Shown here piece after piece: positions 25,683 through 34,376 of a stretch of 64,000 nucleotides of DNA. Numbering within the stretch: position 1 is the stretch's first letter; every line of letters starts with the position of its first letter. Position numbers and translations under genes: made by a program. The DNA lies in the NCBI RefSeq assembly GCF_900109605.1, contig NZ_FOAM01000015.1, positions 1-64,000 of the forward strand, given 5' to 3'. The DNA is from Xaviernesmea oryzae. Lineage in GTDB: Bacteria; Pseudomonadota; Alphaproteobacteria; Rhizobiales; Rhizobiaceae. The notes under the pieces are model-generated. The model worked only from the letters and a program-made list of their open reading frames with translations, did not search any database and was not told where the DNA came from.

Positions 25683-26771
25683 TCATGTGTCTTCGCGGGT
25701 CAAGGCGTCCATCGGCGCTTCGAGCTCGAAGAAAAGACCACCGGGCCGGTAATCGATCCGGGCGGCGCCGAGGAAATAGCCAGCCAGGGCCTTCTCGATC
25801 AGCCGCGAGCCGAAGCCTGTGGAGGACGGCTGCTGAACCGGAGGGCCACCGTCTTCAGTCCACGTGAAGTGGAACTGGCTGCCTTTCTCGGCGACCTCGA
25901 CGACCCGCCAGGTCACCTCGACATGGCCGTTTTCGTTCGACAGGGCGCCATATTTCATCGCATTGGTCGCCAGTTCGTGCAGCGCCATCGCCATGGCCAG
26001 AGTGCAGCGCGAATTCAGTTCCAGTTTCGGCCCGGAGAAATGCAGCCGCCCGCCGCCATGGGTGGTGGAAACGGCGTCGAGCAACGCGTGCAGCTCGGCC
26101 CGCGCGCCATTGGTGGAGGTCAGCCGATCCTGCGATTCCGCCAGCGCCATCAGCCGGGCCGAAAACTTTTCGCGCGCCGTCTCCGCCGGCACATCTGTCC
26201 GGATGGTCTGGTTGGCGATCACACGCACCAGCATCAGGATGTTCTTCACACGATGGCGCAGTTCCTGGGCAAGAAGGCGCTGTTCATCCTCGCTTCGCTT
26301 CAGCTCGGTAATATCGCGGGAAACAGACAGGATGGTCTCCGGCTGGCCATCCGCGCCGAAGATGGGCGAGACCTTCACGTCCCAGAATTTCGGCGTGCCC
26401 TTTGCCGTATTGGCGGCCGCGAGAAAGCGGGAACTGCGCCCCGCGACCGCCGCCGCAATCGAAGCCTGGGCCTCGGCGAGACCGGCGCCTGCCCAGAAAT
26501 CCGGCCAGGGGCAGCCGCGCAGCGCATCGAAATCCTCGACCTCCATCACCCGCTGGCCGCCTTCGCTCATGAACAGAAGCTTGCCTTCGAGCGAAAGGAT
26601 CTTGATGCAGTCATCGGAGGCAGCCAGCACGCTCTGCATGAACCGGCTATTGGCCATGACTTCGCGATTGCCGATCCGCGTCTCGCCGGAATAGGCCGGG
26701 CTGCCATTGGGGCTATCGGGGAGAGGGGGCACAGGCGTGTCCGCATCCTTGCTGAATTCACCGAGCCGCAT
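25683..26771 (-). CDS. PAS-domain HWE-family sensor histidine kinase
   Basis: The 362-residue soluble kinase has one PAS domain (residues ~45-160) followed by an HWE kinase core. The phospho-acceptor box is LRHRVKNIL, the N box is LHELATNAMKYGAL, and the WTEDGGPP segment matches the W-x-E motif that names the family. There is no membrane segment. Its signal is unknown; the neighbouring phytochrome block suggests a link to light or stress signalling. An ATG at 26771 opens the frame; the upstream sequence has no clear ribosome binding site. Confidence 0.9.
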   Translation of the reverse strand: MRLGEFSKDADTPVPPLPDSPNGSPAYSGETRIGNREVMANSRFMQSVLAASDDCIKILSLEGKLLFMSEGGQRVMEVEDFDALRGCPWPDFWAGAGLAEAQASIAAAVAGRSSRFLAAANTAKGTPKFWDVKVSPIFGADGQPETILSVSRDITELKRSEDEQRLLAQELRHRVKNILMLVRVIANQTIRTDVPAETAREKFSARLMALAESQDRLTSTNGARAELHALLDAVSTTHGGGRLHFSGPKLELNSRCTLAMAMALHELATNAMKYGALSNENGHVEVTWRVVEVAEKGSQFHFTWTEDGGPPVQQPSSTGFGSRLIEKALAGYFLGAARIDYRPGGLFFELEAPMDALTREDT

Positions 26772-27207
26772 GTGCGTACTGCAGCCGAATATCGTTGTAA
26801 ACTGGATGACTCATATAGAGAGAGCTACGGCAAAGGCGAGGGGCAGGCCCGCAGATTCCGCACCATCTACCTTGGGATGCGGTCAGGCCAGAACGATTGC
26901 TCGATCGGCATGGTTTACATCAGGACATGCCGATCTATCTTGCTCATAGGGCCGTGATGATGATCCGAAAGGCATCGACCGGTGTGTGCTTGCCATCGAG
27001 AGCTCGGCTAGGCATTGTGCAGGCACGATGCGCCGGCCTGTCGTGCCTTATCGTCGCGCCTGGGTCGCCGTGGACGATCCCCATGGCAGAGTTCCGGAGC
27101 CCCACATGCCGGCTCCAAATCATCAAGGCCCGTAATGATCGGGCCTGAGCCTGAAGACGTCGGAATTTCGCGCAGATGCTGCGGCGTTCCCTGAAAAGGA
27201 AGCCGAA
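26772..27207. other. Divergent intergenic region between HWE kinase and phytochrome genes
   Basis: These 436 bp hold no convincing gene. A 7-bp-stem hairpin (AGGCCCG-N7-CGGGCCT) is at 27126-27146, about 60 bp before the phytochrome start. Promoters for both flanking genes must lie here; no consensus element could be named with confidence. Confidence 0.45.
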
Positions 27208-29412
27208 ATGGACGATCCGCAACAAGACCTGACAGCCTGTGAGCGTGAGCCGATCCACATCCCTGGCGCCATTCAGCCGCATGGGGCGCTCGCTGCCCTG
27301 CATCCGGATGGGTTGACGCTTGTCGCCGCCAGCGCCAATCTTCCCGCGTTCATCGGTGGGCAGACCGTGCTTGGCCAGAGGCCGGACGGTGTTCTGGGCG
27401 AGGTTCTCGGGCAGATCGAGGCCTGGCATGGCAGCGACCAACCCTTCCTGCGGGTGATCGCGCGCGATGGCCGCCATGTGCTGACGGCGCGGCGCTCGGA
27501 CGGGCTTGTCGTGGTGGAGGTGGAGGAGGCGCGCGCTGAGACCGACTCGGCTTTTGCGATCTTCGCCCAGCTCAACAATTTCGTGCAGGAGATCGCCGGG
27601 CAGCGGACCATGCAGGATGCGCTGGAGGCTTGCGCGCGGGTCGTGCGCGCCCTTTCGGGCTTCGACCGCGTGCTGGTCTATCGCTTCGACGCCGATTGGA
27701 ACGGTCGGGTCATGGCCGAGTCCGGCAATGAGCGGCTGCCTTCTTATCTCGACCTGCGCTTTCCGGCCGCCGATATTCCAGCCCAGGCGCGGCGGCTCTA
27801 TGCCGAAAGCCGGCTGCGCGTCATTCCCGATGCCGACTACCGGCCCGTGCCGATCGAACCGTCGCTCAACCCTCTGACCGACCAGCCGCTCGACCTGAGC
27901 TTCGCGCAGCTGCGCAGCGTCTCGCCCGTTCACCTCGAATATATGCGCAATATGGGCACGCGCGCCTCCATGTCTGTGTCGATCATGGTCAATGGTGCGC
28001 TCTGGGGTCTCGTCTCCTGCCATTCGGCCGAGGCGACCCATCTTTCGCCGATGCTGCGCGATGCCTGCGATTTCGTCGTGCAGTCGCTCGCCATGCGCAT
28101 CGGCGCTCAGGAGCGGGCCGAGGATGCGGCCGCACGCGAGCGGCTGAGCGTCTTGGGAACGCGCCTGCTCGCCGCCATGACGGGCGCATCAGACTGGGTG
28201 GCTGGCATAATGTCGGATCCGGATGCCCTGCTGGAGCAGGTCGGCGCCACCGGTGCAGCGATGATTGCGGAGGATCGTCTGGAAGTGGCGGGCGATGTGC
28301 CGGACAAAGCCGCGATCCGCGCGATCATCGCATGGCTCGAGACCCGTGGTGTCACCGAAGTCTACGCCACGGATCGCCTGCCGCACGAGCTGCCGCAGCT
28401 CGACGGCATCAGCCGGAATGCCAGCGGCCTTTTGGTTCTGCGCATTTCCGACGTGGCTTCCAACTGGTTGCTCTGGTTCCGGCCCGAGGTGGTCGAGACC
28501 GTGACCTGGGCCGGCAACCCGCACAAGATGGTGCGCGAGGAAGGCCGCATCCATCCGCGCCATTCCTTCGAGGCCTGGCGCGAACAGGTGCGTGGCCATG
28601 CCATTGCCTGGAGCGATGCCGAGCGTGCGGCGGCGCAAAGCCTGCGCACCGCGATTGTCGGCGTCGTCTTGCGCCGCGCGGAAGAATTGGCCCAGCTCAG
28701 CCGCGAATTGCAACGCTCCAACAAGGAACTGGAAGCCTTCTCCTACTCGGTCTCGCACGATCTGCGCGCGCCCTTCCGCCATATTGTCGGCTTCGCGCAG
28801 CTGTTGCGCGAGCGGGAAAGCGGCCTGGAGTCCAAGTCGCAGCATTACCTGCAGATGATTTCCGACTCCGCTCTTGCCGCCGGGCGCCTGGTGGACGATC
28901 TCCTGAATTTCTCGCAGCTTGGCCGCGCCTCGCTGTCCAAAAGCGCGGTCGACATGAACAAGCTCGTCGACGAAGTTCTTCGCAGCATTGCGCTCTCCAT
29001 TGAAGGGCGCGCGATCGAATGGCGCATCAGCCGTCTGCCGCCGACCTTTGGCGACGCGACCCTGATCCGCCAGGTCTGGTTCAATCTGATCGACAATGCG
29101 GTCAAATATACCCGTCCGTGCGAAAAGGCCGTGATCGTCATCGATGGACAGGAAGACGACGGGGTGACGCGCTACAGGGTGCAGGACAATGGGGTCGGTT
29201 TCGACATGACCTATGCCGCCAAGCTCTTCGGCGTTTTCCAGCGGCTGCAGCGGGCAGAAGATTTTGAGGGGACCGGCATCGGCCTGGCTCTTGTCCGACG
29301 CATTCTGGATCGCCATAACGGCTCCATCGCCGCTGAAGGCGAAGTCGGCAAAGGCGCCAGCTTCACCTTCGCGCTTCCCCTTCCCGAAAAGAAAGGCCGT
29401 GCCCTTGTCTGA
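27208..29412 (+). CDS. bphP: Bacteriophytochrome histidine kinase (PAS-GAF-PHY-HisKA)
   Basis: The 734-residue red/far-red photoreceptor has the biliverdin-attaching Cys at residue 11 (ACEREPIHIPGAIQPHG). The GAF domain has FPAADIPAQARRLY and SPVHLEYMRNMG, and the PHY tongue carries the PRxSF motif (HPRHSFEAW). The C-terminal kinase has H box FSYSVSHDLRAPFRH, N box LIDNAVKY and G boxes DNGVGF and GTGIGLAL, so it should be catalytically complete. No heme oxygenase gene for biliverdin is in the window. A receiver gene overlaps its 3' end by 8 bp. Confidence 0.96.
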   Translation: MDDPQQDLTACEREPIHIPGAIQPHGALAALHPDGLTLVAASANLPAFIGGQTVLGQRPDGVLGEVLGQIEAWHGSDQPFLRVIARDGRHVLTARRSDGLVVVEVEEARAETDSAFAIFAQLNNFVQEIAGQRTMQDALEACARVVRALSGFDRVLVYRFDADWNGRVMAESGNERLPSYLDLRFPAADIPAQARRLYAESRLRVIPDADYRPVPIEPSLNPLTDQPLDLSFAQLRSVSPVHLEYMRNMGTRASMSVSIMVNGALWGLVSCHSAEATHLSPMLRDACDFVVQSLAMRIGAQERAEDAAARERLSVLGTRLLAAMTGASDWVAGIMSDPDALLEQVGATGAAMIAEDRLEVAGDVPDKAAIRAIIAWLETRGVTEVYATDRLPHELPQLDGISRNASGLLVLRISDVASNWLLWFRPEVVETVTWAGNPHKMVREEGRIHPRHSFEAWREQVRGHAIAWSDAERAAAQSLRTAIVGVVLRRAEELAQLSRELQRSNKELEAFSYSVSHDLRAPFRHIVGFAQLLRERESGLESKSQHYLQMISDSALAAGRLVDDLLNFSQLGRASLSKSAVDMNKLVDEVLRSIALSIEGRAIEWRISRLPPTFGDATLIRQVWFNLIDNAVKYTRPCEKAVIVIDGQEDDGVTRYRVQDNGVGFDMTYAAKLFGVFQRLQRAEDFEGTGIGLALVRRILDRHNGSIAAEGEVGKGASFTFALPLPEKKGRALV

Positions 29413-29863
29413 ACTGCGTCCTATCCTTCTCGTCGAGGACAGTCCGCGTGACCTTGAGCTGACATTGACGGCGCTGGAGAAATGTCAGCTCGCCAATGAG
29501 ATCGTCGTTGCCCGAGATGGTGCCGAAGCCATCGACTACCTGTTCCGCGAAGGTCTTCACCGTGAGCGGCCCGCCGGCGATCCGGCCGTCGTCCTTCTGG
29601 ATCTGAAGCTGCCGAAGGTCGATGGCCTGGAGGTGCTGGAGCGGGTCAAGAAGGATCAGGAGCGCAAGCATATTCCGATCGTCATGCTCACCTCCTCGCG
29701 CGAAGAGCAGGATCTGGTGCGCAGCTACGAGCTCGGCGTCAACGCCTTCGTCGTCAAGCCGGTCGAGTTTTCGGAATTCTTCAAGGCCATCAAGGATCTG
29801 GGCGTGTTCTGGGGAATCCTGAACGAACCGCCGCCGGGATATCGTCGCAATGGTCGCAGCTGA
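29405..29863 (+). CDS. Rcp1-like phytochrome response regulator
   Basis: The 152-residue single receiver domain has acidic pocket LLVEDSPRD, phospho-acceptor Asp in VVLLDLKLPKVDG, Thr in MLTSS and Lys in VVKPVEF. It matches the Rcp1 type that partners phytochromes and has no output domain. The probable TTG start at 29405 has GAAAGG about 8 nt upstream and overlaps the phytochrome stop; GTG 29399 is an alternative. It likely takes phosphate from the phytochrome. Confidence 0.88.
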   Translation: MSELRPILLVEDSPRDLELTLTALEKCQLANEIVVARDGAEAIDYLFREGLHRERPAGDPAVVLLDLKLPKVDGLEVLERVKKDQERKHIPIVMLTSSREEQDLVRSYELGVNAFVVKPVEFSEFFKAIKDLGVFWGILNEPPPGYRRNGRS

Positions 29864-30926
29864 AGGCCGGCCGGCGCCGGCGCGCATTCTTCTCCTGGAA
29901 GACAGTGCGCTCGATGCGGAGCTGATCACCGCTTTTCTGGGCGATGTGGCGCCGACGCCCGAGGTGCGGCGCGTCTCGCTTAGGGAGGATTATGCCGCCG
30001 CGCTCGAAGGCGGTGAGGTCGATCTCATTCTCGCCGATTTTTCCCTGCCGGATTTCGATGGCCTTGCCGCGCTCGACATGGCGCGCGAGCTGGCGCCGCA
30101 CCTGCCCTTCATCTTCGTCTCCGGCGTGCTGGGCGAGGAGGTGGCCATCGAGTCCTTCCGCCGCGGCGCGACCGATTACATCCTCAAGCAACGGCTGATC
30201 CGCCTTCCCGCCGCCGTCGAGCGGGCCTTGGCGGAGGCGCGCGAAAAGGCCGAGCGGTTGCGCGCCGAGCGGCAGAAGGAAGTGCTAGTCCGCGAACTCA
30301 GCCATCGTGTCAAAAACACCATGGCCATGGTGATGTCGCTGGTGCGGCGAACGCTTGTGCGCGGCCAGCCGGCCGAGGATTATGTCGCCAATCTCCTGCA
30401 GCGCCTCGGCGCCATGGCGGATGCGCATGCGCTGCTCTTCGAGACCAATTGGAGCGAAACGGACCTGCTTGAAGTGGTGCGCCGCACGATGCAGCCTTAC
30501 CTGCGCACCGGCATCGGCCAGATTCCGCCGCGCACGGGACCCGGCCAGCGGCCTGGACCATCCAGCGAATGGCGCCGGATCGAGATCAAGGGCGGCACGC
30601 TCATCAGCCTCTCGCCGAAGCCGGCGCTGGCGCTGAGCATGGTGTTCAACGAATTGGCCACCAATGCGGTCAAGCATGGGGCTCTGGCGCATGAGGGCGG
30701 GCGCGTGGTCATCGACTGGCAGGAAGAGGCCAACGAACCCGATCACGTGCGGATCGTCTGGCAGGAAATCAATGGGCCTGCCGTAGAGCGGCCTCAGCGG
30801 GAGGGCTTTGGCACGACGCTGATCAAGCGCAGTGTCGAATATGAACTTCAGGGCAGCGTGCAGCTTCTCTACCGGCCGACAGGCTTTGTCTGCGAAATCG
30901 TCATTCCCCGGATGATCGAGGCCTGA
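29850..30926 (+). CDS. Receiver-HWE histidine kinase fusion
   Basis: The 358-residue protein has an N-terminal receiver (residues ~12-125; LLLEDSALD, ILADFSLPDFDG, DYILKQ) fused by a short coiled coil to an HWE-type kinase (ELSHRVKNTM, N box FNELATNAVKHGAL). The start overlaps the previous receiver gene by 14 bp, so phytochrome, receiver and this kinase form one translationally coupled unit. It may take a signal from the phytochrome and pass it to another receiver. Confidence 0.9.
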   Translation: MVAAEGRPAPARILLLEDSALDAELITAFLGDVAPTPEVRRVSLREDYAAALEGGEVDLILADFSLPDFDGLAALDMARELAPHLPFIFVSGVLGEEVAIESFRRGATDYILKQRLIRLPAAVERALAEAREKAERLRAERQKEVLVRELSHRVKNTMAMVMSLVRRTLVRGQPAEDYVANLLQRLGAMADAHALLFETNWSETDLLEVVRRTMQPYLRTGIGQIPPRTGPGQRPGPSSEWRRIEIKGGTLISLSPKPALALSMVFNELATNAVKHGALAHEGGRVVIDWQEEANEPDHVRIVWQEINGPAVERPQREGFGTTLIKRSVEYELQGSVQLLYRPTGFVCEIVIPRMIEA

Positions 30927-30977
30927 CCGTATTCCTTGCTTCTATGTCGAGTGTGGGCGCTTTGCCGGCGCTCTTCG

Positions 30978-31334
30978 TCAGACGAAGACGCTCTCGATCA
31001 GGCTGGATAGCCGCGCCGCGTTCCAGGGCTTGGGCAGAAGCGGCAGGCCGGACAGCCGCGCCTTGATCTCCGGCAATTCGGCATAGCCGCTACAGACGAT
31101 CAGCGGAATGCCGCGCGCCTGCAGCGCATCAATCACGGGAAAGGAGAACATGCCGTTGAGATTGAGATCGACGATGGCGAAATCCACCTCCGACTTGTCA
31201 AGCGCTTCCAAGGCCCGGGTGATCGTGGAGAAGGGGCCGAGGACCGCATAGCCCTCGTCAATGAGGAAGTCCTCCATGTCCATCGCCAGAAGACCGTCGT
31301 CTTCCAGGACGAGGATCTTTTTCGTCTCCGGCAT
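30978..31334 (-). CDS. Single-domain response regulator
   Basis: The 118-residue receiver starts MPETKKILVLEDDGLL, with Asp in FAIVDLNLNG and Lys in PLLPKPW. ATG 31334 has GAGGAG about 8 nt upstream; the longer in-frame extension lacks such support. It faces the receiver-HWE kinase gene tail to tail and is a plausible phosphate acceptor for one of the local HWE kinases. It has no output domain. Confidence 0.88.
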   Translation of the reverse strand: MPETKKILVLEDDGLLAMDMEDFLIDEGYAVLGPFSTITRALEALDKSEVDFAIVDLNLNGMFSFPVIDALQARGIPLIVCSGYAELPEIKARLSGLPLLPKPWNAARLSSLIESVFV

Positions 31335-31675
31335 TCCCACTCCTCTTCCGCCTGCCAAACGACAGGGCGGCATAATCGACAGCATGTTGCGCAACGCGCG
31401 CAGGCGACGTGCGCCAAAAGGCGACATACAGAAAGATCGGCCAGGTTCAAGCACAAGGCGCTCTCGCCGCTACGACAGACCCACAAAGGCGCGCCTTTCA
31501 TCGCTTGCAGGCGTCGGCCTGATCTCCAGCCCATGACCTAAGGCATGGCGGTGAAATATCCACCCTGCCAGCAGGTCACAGTCCGTGCAATGTGAGTTTT
31601 GGCTAAGGGAATGTCGGCTGTGTGAAGCCTGGATTACCCCGCCGGCTCGTTCGGGATGCGAGCGTGATGGAGCCG
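31335..31675. other. Intergenic region between the receiver gene and the AraC regulator gene
   Basis: About 340 bp with only short frames and no recognisable product. It contains the promoter side of the receiver gene and the 3' side of the AraC-type gene. No strong repeat or terminator was found. Confidence 0.45.
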
Positions 31676-32584
31676 TCAATTGCGTTCCGAATCCACGCGT
31701 TCGACGCTGGAATACATACCGGTGGTGCGGAATTCGGTGGGGCTTGCGCCAAAATGCTTGCGGAAGACCTTGGCGAAATAATTGGGGTCATCGAAGCCGC
31801 ACAGCGCCGAAATGTCCTTGACCGAGAGATCGGCCGCCTTGGTCAGAAGCTTGGTTGCCTTCTGCAGCCGTTTGGCCAGCACGAATTCCGCCGGCGGCAT
31901 GCCCTCGCTGGCGGCAAAGACGCGTGAGAAATGCGCCCGGCTCAGGCCGGATACGGCGGCGAGCTCGTCCACCGGCAAAGCGCGATCCAGATTGTCGAGG
32001 ATATGTTTGATGACATGCTGCATCGCCCGATATTCCTGGCCGATGACCGGATGGGCGCCGAAAACATCGTCATAGAGCACCATGGCCGCCTCGTAGGCAA
32101 TGGACGAGGCCAGGCCCGGTCGCTCGGCGCCCCCTTCATGGATCAGCCGCCGGGCGCAATCGGCCAGGCGCTCGATCGTTTCAGGCTGCAGCCTGAAAAC
32201 GGGCCCGGTCACATCGAGAATGGCCTTGTGGATGCGCAGGGCCTCCTCGCCATTCATCGACAGCCAGAAAAATTCCCAGCGCCCGCCCTCTTCCAGCCAG
32301 TAGCGATGGTTGTGGGGCACCAGCACCAGCAGCGTCTCGCCCGCGCCGACGCGATAGGTGCGGTTCTCGTAGCGCAGGTTTCCAGCCCCTGAAATCGTGT
32401 GCTGGAGCACGGTGAAGGGGGTCTGCCCGCGCTTGCGCCCGTCCCAGTCGTAATTGCCCTTCGCCCGCAGTTCATAGCCCGTGCTGGTCGGCATGGTGTG
32501 CAGGCTCTGGCGCCCGCGCGGCAGCGAAACCGTGCGCATGATCGGCCCGCCAGCGATCAAGGAATTGAGCACAGAATTACCCAT
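31676..32584 (-). CDS. agpT: AraC-family regulator of the alpha-galactoside operon (AgpT-like)
   Basis: The 302-residue protein has an N-terminal cupin-like sugar-sensing domain and two C-terminal helix-turn-helix motifs (VDELAAVSGLSRAHFSRVFA and VKDISALCGFDDPNYFAKVF). It is divergent from the GH4/ABC operon in the same place as S. meliloti AgpT, the activator of agp genes. The start could be ATG 32584 or TTG 32587; AGGAGGG lies 10-13 nt upstream. The symbol is assigned from family and gene order. Confidence 0.85.
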   Translation of the reverse strand: MGNSVLNSLIAGGPIMRTVSLPRGRQSLHTMPTSTGYELRAKGNYDWDGRKRGQTPFTVLQHTISGAGNLRYENRTYRVGAGETLLVLVPHNHRYWLEEGGRWEFFWLSMNGEEALRIHKAILDVTGPVFRLQPETIERLADCARRLIHEGGAERPGLASSIAYEAAMVLYDDVFGAHPVIGQEYRAMQHVIKHILDNLDRALPVDELAAVSGLSRAHFSRVFAASEGMPPAEFVLAKRLQKATKLLTKAADLSVKDISALCGFDDPNYFAKVFRKHFGASPTEFRTTGMYSSVERVDSERN

Positions 32585-32791
32585 CAAAGCACAAATCCCT
32601 CCTGTTCAAGCCCGGCAATCTTCGCATAATGCCGCCTCAGGGAGCAAGGACCGCAGAAACATGAGCAGAGGCAGGAGGGAACCGGCATGGCCGGCCTGCG
32701 CGCGGTTCGACAATGCTTGACGCAATTTTACCCTGAGCCGGCTGCCATCTTGGCAGGCGGTGACGGCAGCGCATGTCCTTGAGAGGAAACC

Positions 32792-34246
32792 ATGACTCGA
32801 TTCAAGATTGCCATCATCGGCGCCGGCAGCGTCGGATTCACCAAGAAACTGTTCACCGACATTCTCTGCGTGCCGGAATTCGCCGAGATTGAAGTGGCGC
32901 TGACCGATGTCAGCGAGCAGAATCTCGCCATGATCAAGACGATCCTCGACCGGATCGTCGAGTCCAACCGCCTGCCGACCAAGGTGACGGCCACCACGGA
33001 CCGCCGCAAGGCCATCGAGGGCGCGCGCTACATCATCAGCTGCGTGCGTGTCGGCGGGCTGGAAGCCTATGCCGACGATATCCGCATTCCCCTGAAATAC
33101 GGTGTCGACCAGTGCGTCGGCGACACGATCTGCGCCGGCGGCATTCTCTATGGCCAGCGCAACATTCCCGTCATCCTCGATTTCTGCAAGGACATCCGCG
33201 AGCTGGCCGAGCCGGGCGCCACCTTCTTGAACTATGCCAACCCCATGGCGATGAACACCTGGGCGGCGATCGAATATGGCAAGGTCAACACCGTCGGTCT
33301 CTGCCACGGCGTCCAGCACGGTGCCGAGCAGATTGCCGAGATCCTCGGCGCCAAGGAGGGCGAGCTCGATTATATCTGCTCGGGCATCAACCATCAGACC
33401 TGGTTCATCGATCTGCGTGTTAACGGCCGCAAGATCGGCAAGGACGAGCTGGTCGCCGCCTTCGAGGCCCATCCGGTCTTCTCGCAGCAGGAAAAGCTGC
33501 GCATCGACGTGCTCAAGCGCTTCGGCGTCTATTCCACCGAAAGCAATGGCCACCTGTCGGAATATTTGCCCTGGTATCGCAAGCGGCCGGAAGAGACGGC
33601 GCGCTGGATCGACATGTCCGACTGGATCCATGGCGAAACCGGCGGCTATCTGCGCCACTCCACCGAAACGCGCAACTGGTTCGAAACCGAGTTCCCCCGC
33701 TTCCTGGAAAGCGCCGGCAAGCCGATCGATCCGGCCAAGCGCTCCAACGAGCATGCCAGCCATATTCTGGAGGCGCTGGAAACGGGGCGGGTCTATCGCG
33801 GCCACTTCAACGTCAAGAACCGCGGCGTGATCACCAATCTGCCCGAGGATGCGATCATCGAATCGCCCGGCTTCGTCGATCGCTTCGGCATCAACATGGT
33901 GTCCGGCATCACCCTGCCGGAGGCCTGCGCGGCCACCTGCGTCTCTTCGATCAACGTCCAGCGCATGTCGGTCCATGCGGCCGTCTCGGGCGATATCGAT
34001 CTTCTCAAGCTTGCCGTGCTGCATGACCCGCTGGTCGGCGCCATCTGCACGCCGGAAGAGGTCTGGCAGATGGTCGATGAAATGGTCGTCGCCCAAGCCC
34101 GCTGGCTGCCGCAATATGCCCATGCCGTGGACGATGCCAAGGCACGGCTCGCCAAGGGCACGGTGAAGACCCGCGAATGGTCCGGCGCAGCGCGCCGGCC
34201 CGTCCGCTCGATCGAGGAGCTGCGCGCCGAAAAGCTCGCCGGCTAA
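32792..34246 (+). CDS. agaL1: GH4 family alpha-glycosidase (CHGV type; AgaL1-like)
   Basis: The 484-residue NAD- and Mn-dependent glycosidase has the Rossmann motif IIGAGSVGFT at the start, metal-binding Cys-His in LCHGVQHG and His in GINHQTWF. In GH4 the residues after Cys-His track substrate; CHGV is the form described for alpha-galacturonidase/glucuronidase-type members, whereas CHSV marks alpha-galactosidases. Gene order matches S. meliloti agaL1, but uronides are a real alternative substrate. GAGAGGAAACC precedes the ATG. Confidence 0.88.
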   Translation: MTRFKIAIIGAGSVGFTKKLFTDILCVPEFAEIEVALTDVSEQNLAMIKTILDRIVESNRLPTKVTATTDRRKAIEGARYIISCVRVGGLEAYADDIRIPLKYGVDQCVGDTICAGGILYGQRNIPVILDFCKDIRELAEPGATFLNYANPMAMNTWAAIEYGKVNTVGLCHGVQHGAEQIAEILGAKEGELDYICSGINHQTWFIDLRVNGRKIGKDELVAAFEAHPVFSQQEKLRIDVLKRFGVYSTESNGHLSEYLPWYRKRPEETARWIDMSDWIHGETGGYLRHSTETRNWFETEFPRFLESAGKPIDPAKRSNEHASHILEALETGRVYRGHFNVKNRGVITNLPEDAIIESPGFVDRFGINMVSGITLPEACAATCVSSINVQRMSVHAAVSGDIDLLKLAVLHDPLVGAICTPEEVWQMVDEMVVAQARWLPQYAHAVDDAKARLAKGTVKTREWSGAARRPVRSIEELRAEKLAG

Positions 34247-34376
34247 TTTTTAAGACCCGCCCGCCCGGCGCTTGGAGGAGCAAACCGGGCGGACGGTACC
34301 GGATAGAGATCATCAGGAGGAGGCCGGGCGTTTGAACCATGACGCAGGCCGATGAACCACGGGAGACTATTGAGCC

